Source of the DNA: Icerya purchasi
Lineage: Eukaryota; Arthropoda; Insecta; Hemiptera; Monophlebidae
Assembly: GCA_039619475.1 (NCBI GenBank)
Contig: CM077115.1
Location: 238,053,692-238,117,691 of the forward strand
Direction of reading: 5' to 3'
DNA: 64,000 nt
The position numbers were made by a program, and so were the translations under genes. Below the pieces are notes generated by a model. That model saw only the letters and a list, made by a program, of their open reading frames with translations. It searched no databases and was not told the DNA's origin. Shown here one piece after another: positions 62,359 through 64,000 of this stretch (positions are counted from its first letter, which is position 1; each line of letters begins with the position of its first letter).

Positions 62359-62965
62359 TTTTGAAAAGGAAAAAAATATAAACGTAACCCGTCTACGTCG
62401 ACAGCACTTGACGGAGAAAACTTCGAACTGAATTTTATTTTCTTCCAAAAAGCAGACCTACACCACGAGTAATGTAATACGAGGAAGCAAGTATGAAAGC
62501 AAAGCGTTCTTAAACGTGTTTCTAAACTATTTATCGCGAAAGATAAAAAATGAAAATTATGCAGCTTTTTTAGCGTTTTACTTAATACACATAGAAAAAC
62601 ACGTCGTTGCTCGAAAAAATGCTTATCACTTGCTCGATTTCGATACTAATATTTTAGTGAATTCGGAAAAATTAAAAAATTTCACCAATCGGAGAGACGA
62701 TTGAAATTGGAAAATACGTAAACATTCGTTAAACTAATGGCTATCTCGAAAACCAGATTAAAATCAGTTATGCTCTTTTTGAACTATTATTTGGATGCTT
62801 TGCTTGATTGGGCTGTTGCTCTTCGTTAGCGTACCCAAAAGACGAAAAAAACAAACAACGGCTGTAAATTGAAGCGTGCGCCATTAATGAATTAGTCAAA
62901 ATTAAAAATAGATGATAGGGGAGGAAAACGGTGAAAACCAGTCAAAATCAAACACAAAGTTACCT
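62359..62965. other. upstream region / 5' UTR of the laccase gene
   Basis: This should contain the 5' UTR or an upstream intron of the laccase gene. I could not identify a convincing TATA box and initiator pair. Confidence 0.35.
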
Positions 62966-62969
62966 GATG

Positions 62970-64000
62970 ATTTTATTTTTTTTGTTTTTTTTTTGGCCCA
63001 ACTTTCGCCCTTTGTCCAGTGTCTATACCCAGATTTAATTAATTGCCTGCCTGTTATTATATTTTAACATTAGCAGTTTTTAAAAAAACATATAACGCCT
63101 TACATTCTAAAGAAACTGGCTCCGGTTACTATTTGGTATACAGATATCGGTAATGTGTAAAATTTGTTTAAAATTCCTTTCACCAATTCTTCTTTTTCCT
63201 TTTTATATCTCTCGTCACACTGGGGCCATACTATATGTTCGATCGACCCTTCCAATCCGCATTCATTACAGCTATTATTATTTATTATTCCTAATCTTGC
63301 TAAATGTAATGGCGCTGTCCGGTGACGGCTCAATCTTATACGACATATTGTATAGATATAAACTCGCTCTAAACCTTTTCCCTTAAACCGAGGATTCTTC
63401 TCTATTTTGCTCTTAATAGAGTAATATATTTTCCCTTTTATTTCGCTCCTGTTTTTATACTCTGCGCTCCACCTGCTAGCTAAATCTTCTCTTATATAAG
63501 GAATATATTCCTCCCAGTTTAACTTAATCTCCCTGCTTTTATATTCCGCCCGTATATTATTTCATTTCCCTCAATTCCTCCGTATGCAGGGATCCACTTA
63601 AATTTAACTATGTTATTTTGTTTATATAATCTCATCGTCAATTTTCTAATCTTTATTTTAATATTATACGCTTTATTTGGAGTTTTATTTTTCAATTTAA
63701 TTAAACTGACCTATGAATTTGATAGGATTAAAATCTTATTTTATCGGTTTCTCAGAAATTCCAGTGCCAGGAATATTGCATAAAATTCCGTCACAAACGA
63801 GGTCCCAGCATATGTGAGCGCCTATAAATTCTGTTAATCTGTAGATTACTGTAGTAAAAACGGGTCGAATATATGCCTCTTGCCTTGTCCACTGATCTCC
63901 ATCAGTGTATAAATATTCGTAATCTAAATAATTTCTTAGCATTTTTTCAAATTGTGTGTTATTTATTTGATTATTTATTATACACATTTTATTATCCTCG
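62970..64000 (-). mobile_element. LINE 3' part with RNase H, runs off right edge
   Basis: Minus strand from the right: LRNYLDYEYLYTDGDQWTRQ (RNase H start, YTDG), FKWIPAYGGIEGNE (RNase H end), several stops, then LSRHRTAPLHLARLGIINNN and CNECGLEGSIEHIVWPQCDE (Cys/His knuckle), ending SFFRM and a stop. The 3' UTR ends near 62998, where a run of A (T on the plus strand, 62978-62998) forms the tail after GGGCGAAAGTTGGGCC. RNase H with a terminal knuckle points to the I/LOA/R1-like group. Broken by stops between the two RNase H motifs. Confidence 0.8.

Noticed and set aside
62516..62704. Plus-strand 62-residue frame upstream of the laccase first exon
   Set aside because: AT-rich, no motif, antisense to the gene; chance frame.

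Overview
The window is AT-rich eukaryotic DNA. It shows GT-AG introns tens of kilobases long, poly-A-tailed non-LTR retrotransposons, a tRNA-derived SINE, mariner, piggyBac and hAT elements and a Penelope-like element. This fits an insect genome. The laccase type and repeat mix make a hemipteran plausible, but nothing in the sequence proves it. No bacterial, rRNA, genuine tRNA or CRISPR feature was found.

The only host gene I can support is a laccase-like multicopper oxidase on the minus strand. Its first visible coding exon, with a signal peptide, is near 62.3 kb. Further exons lie at 53.1, 29.9, 22.4, 16.9, 6.5 and 3.7 kb. Reading phases agree at every junction except between the 53.1 and 29.9 kb exons, where one conserved exon is missing or unrecognised. 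The C-terminal part, with the last two copper motifs, is not in the window and should lie to the left. Nearly everything else sits inside or next to the introns of this gene.

Layout. 0-1.8 kb: minus-strand LINE with an open endonuclease/RT frame running off the left edge. 4.2-5.2 kb: Jockey-type LINE. 7.4-9.1 kb: broken RTE with a second LINE nested in it. 9.2-10.5 kb: piggyBac with TTAA duplications. 10.9-12.4 kb: hAT. 12.7-13.2 kb: inverted-repeat element. 13.7-19.6 kb: 3' fragments of one RNase-H-encoding LINE family (called LINE-X here), with a hairpin element among them. 20.1-20.8 kb: Penelope-like element with a GIY-YIG domain and perfect 56-bp inverted flanks. 24.0-25.2 kb: Jockey. 27.0-27.9 kb: 280-bp tandem repeats. 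28.1-29.4 kb: apparently intact DD41D (rosa-like) mariner. 31.1-36.4 kb: I-like LINE split by a nearly full-length RTE. 37-41 kb: more LINE-X. 45-46 kb: GC-richer block with a strong-looking promoter. 46.9-50.6 kb: 3.7-kb TTAA-flanked element with roughly 1-kb inverted arms, arrays of a 15-16 bp motif, and two younger insertions. 51.6-54.2 kb: LINE-X, a SINE and other repeats. 55.6-57.2 kb: two mariners. 57.8-58.3 kb: a 507-bp inverted-repeat element. 61.2-62.0 kb: a 755-bp fold-back element. 63-64 kb: 3' end of another LINE running off the right edge.

The nested insertions give relative ages: I-like LINE before RTE; broken RTE before LINE-X; the 3.7-kb element before both its hAT MITE and its LINE-X piece. 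The best candidates for something little described are the 3.7-kb TTAA element with its motif arrays, the Penelope copy with a hammerhead-like motif, and the fold-back element. All reading was done by eye; identities and family names are estimates from motifs.
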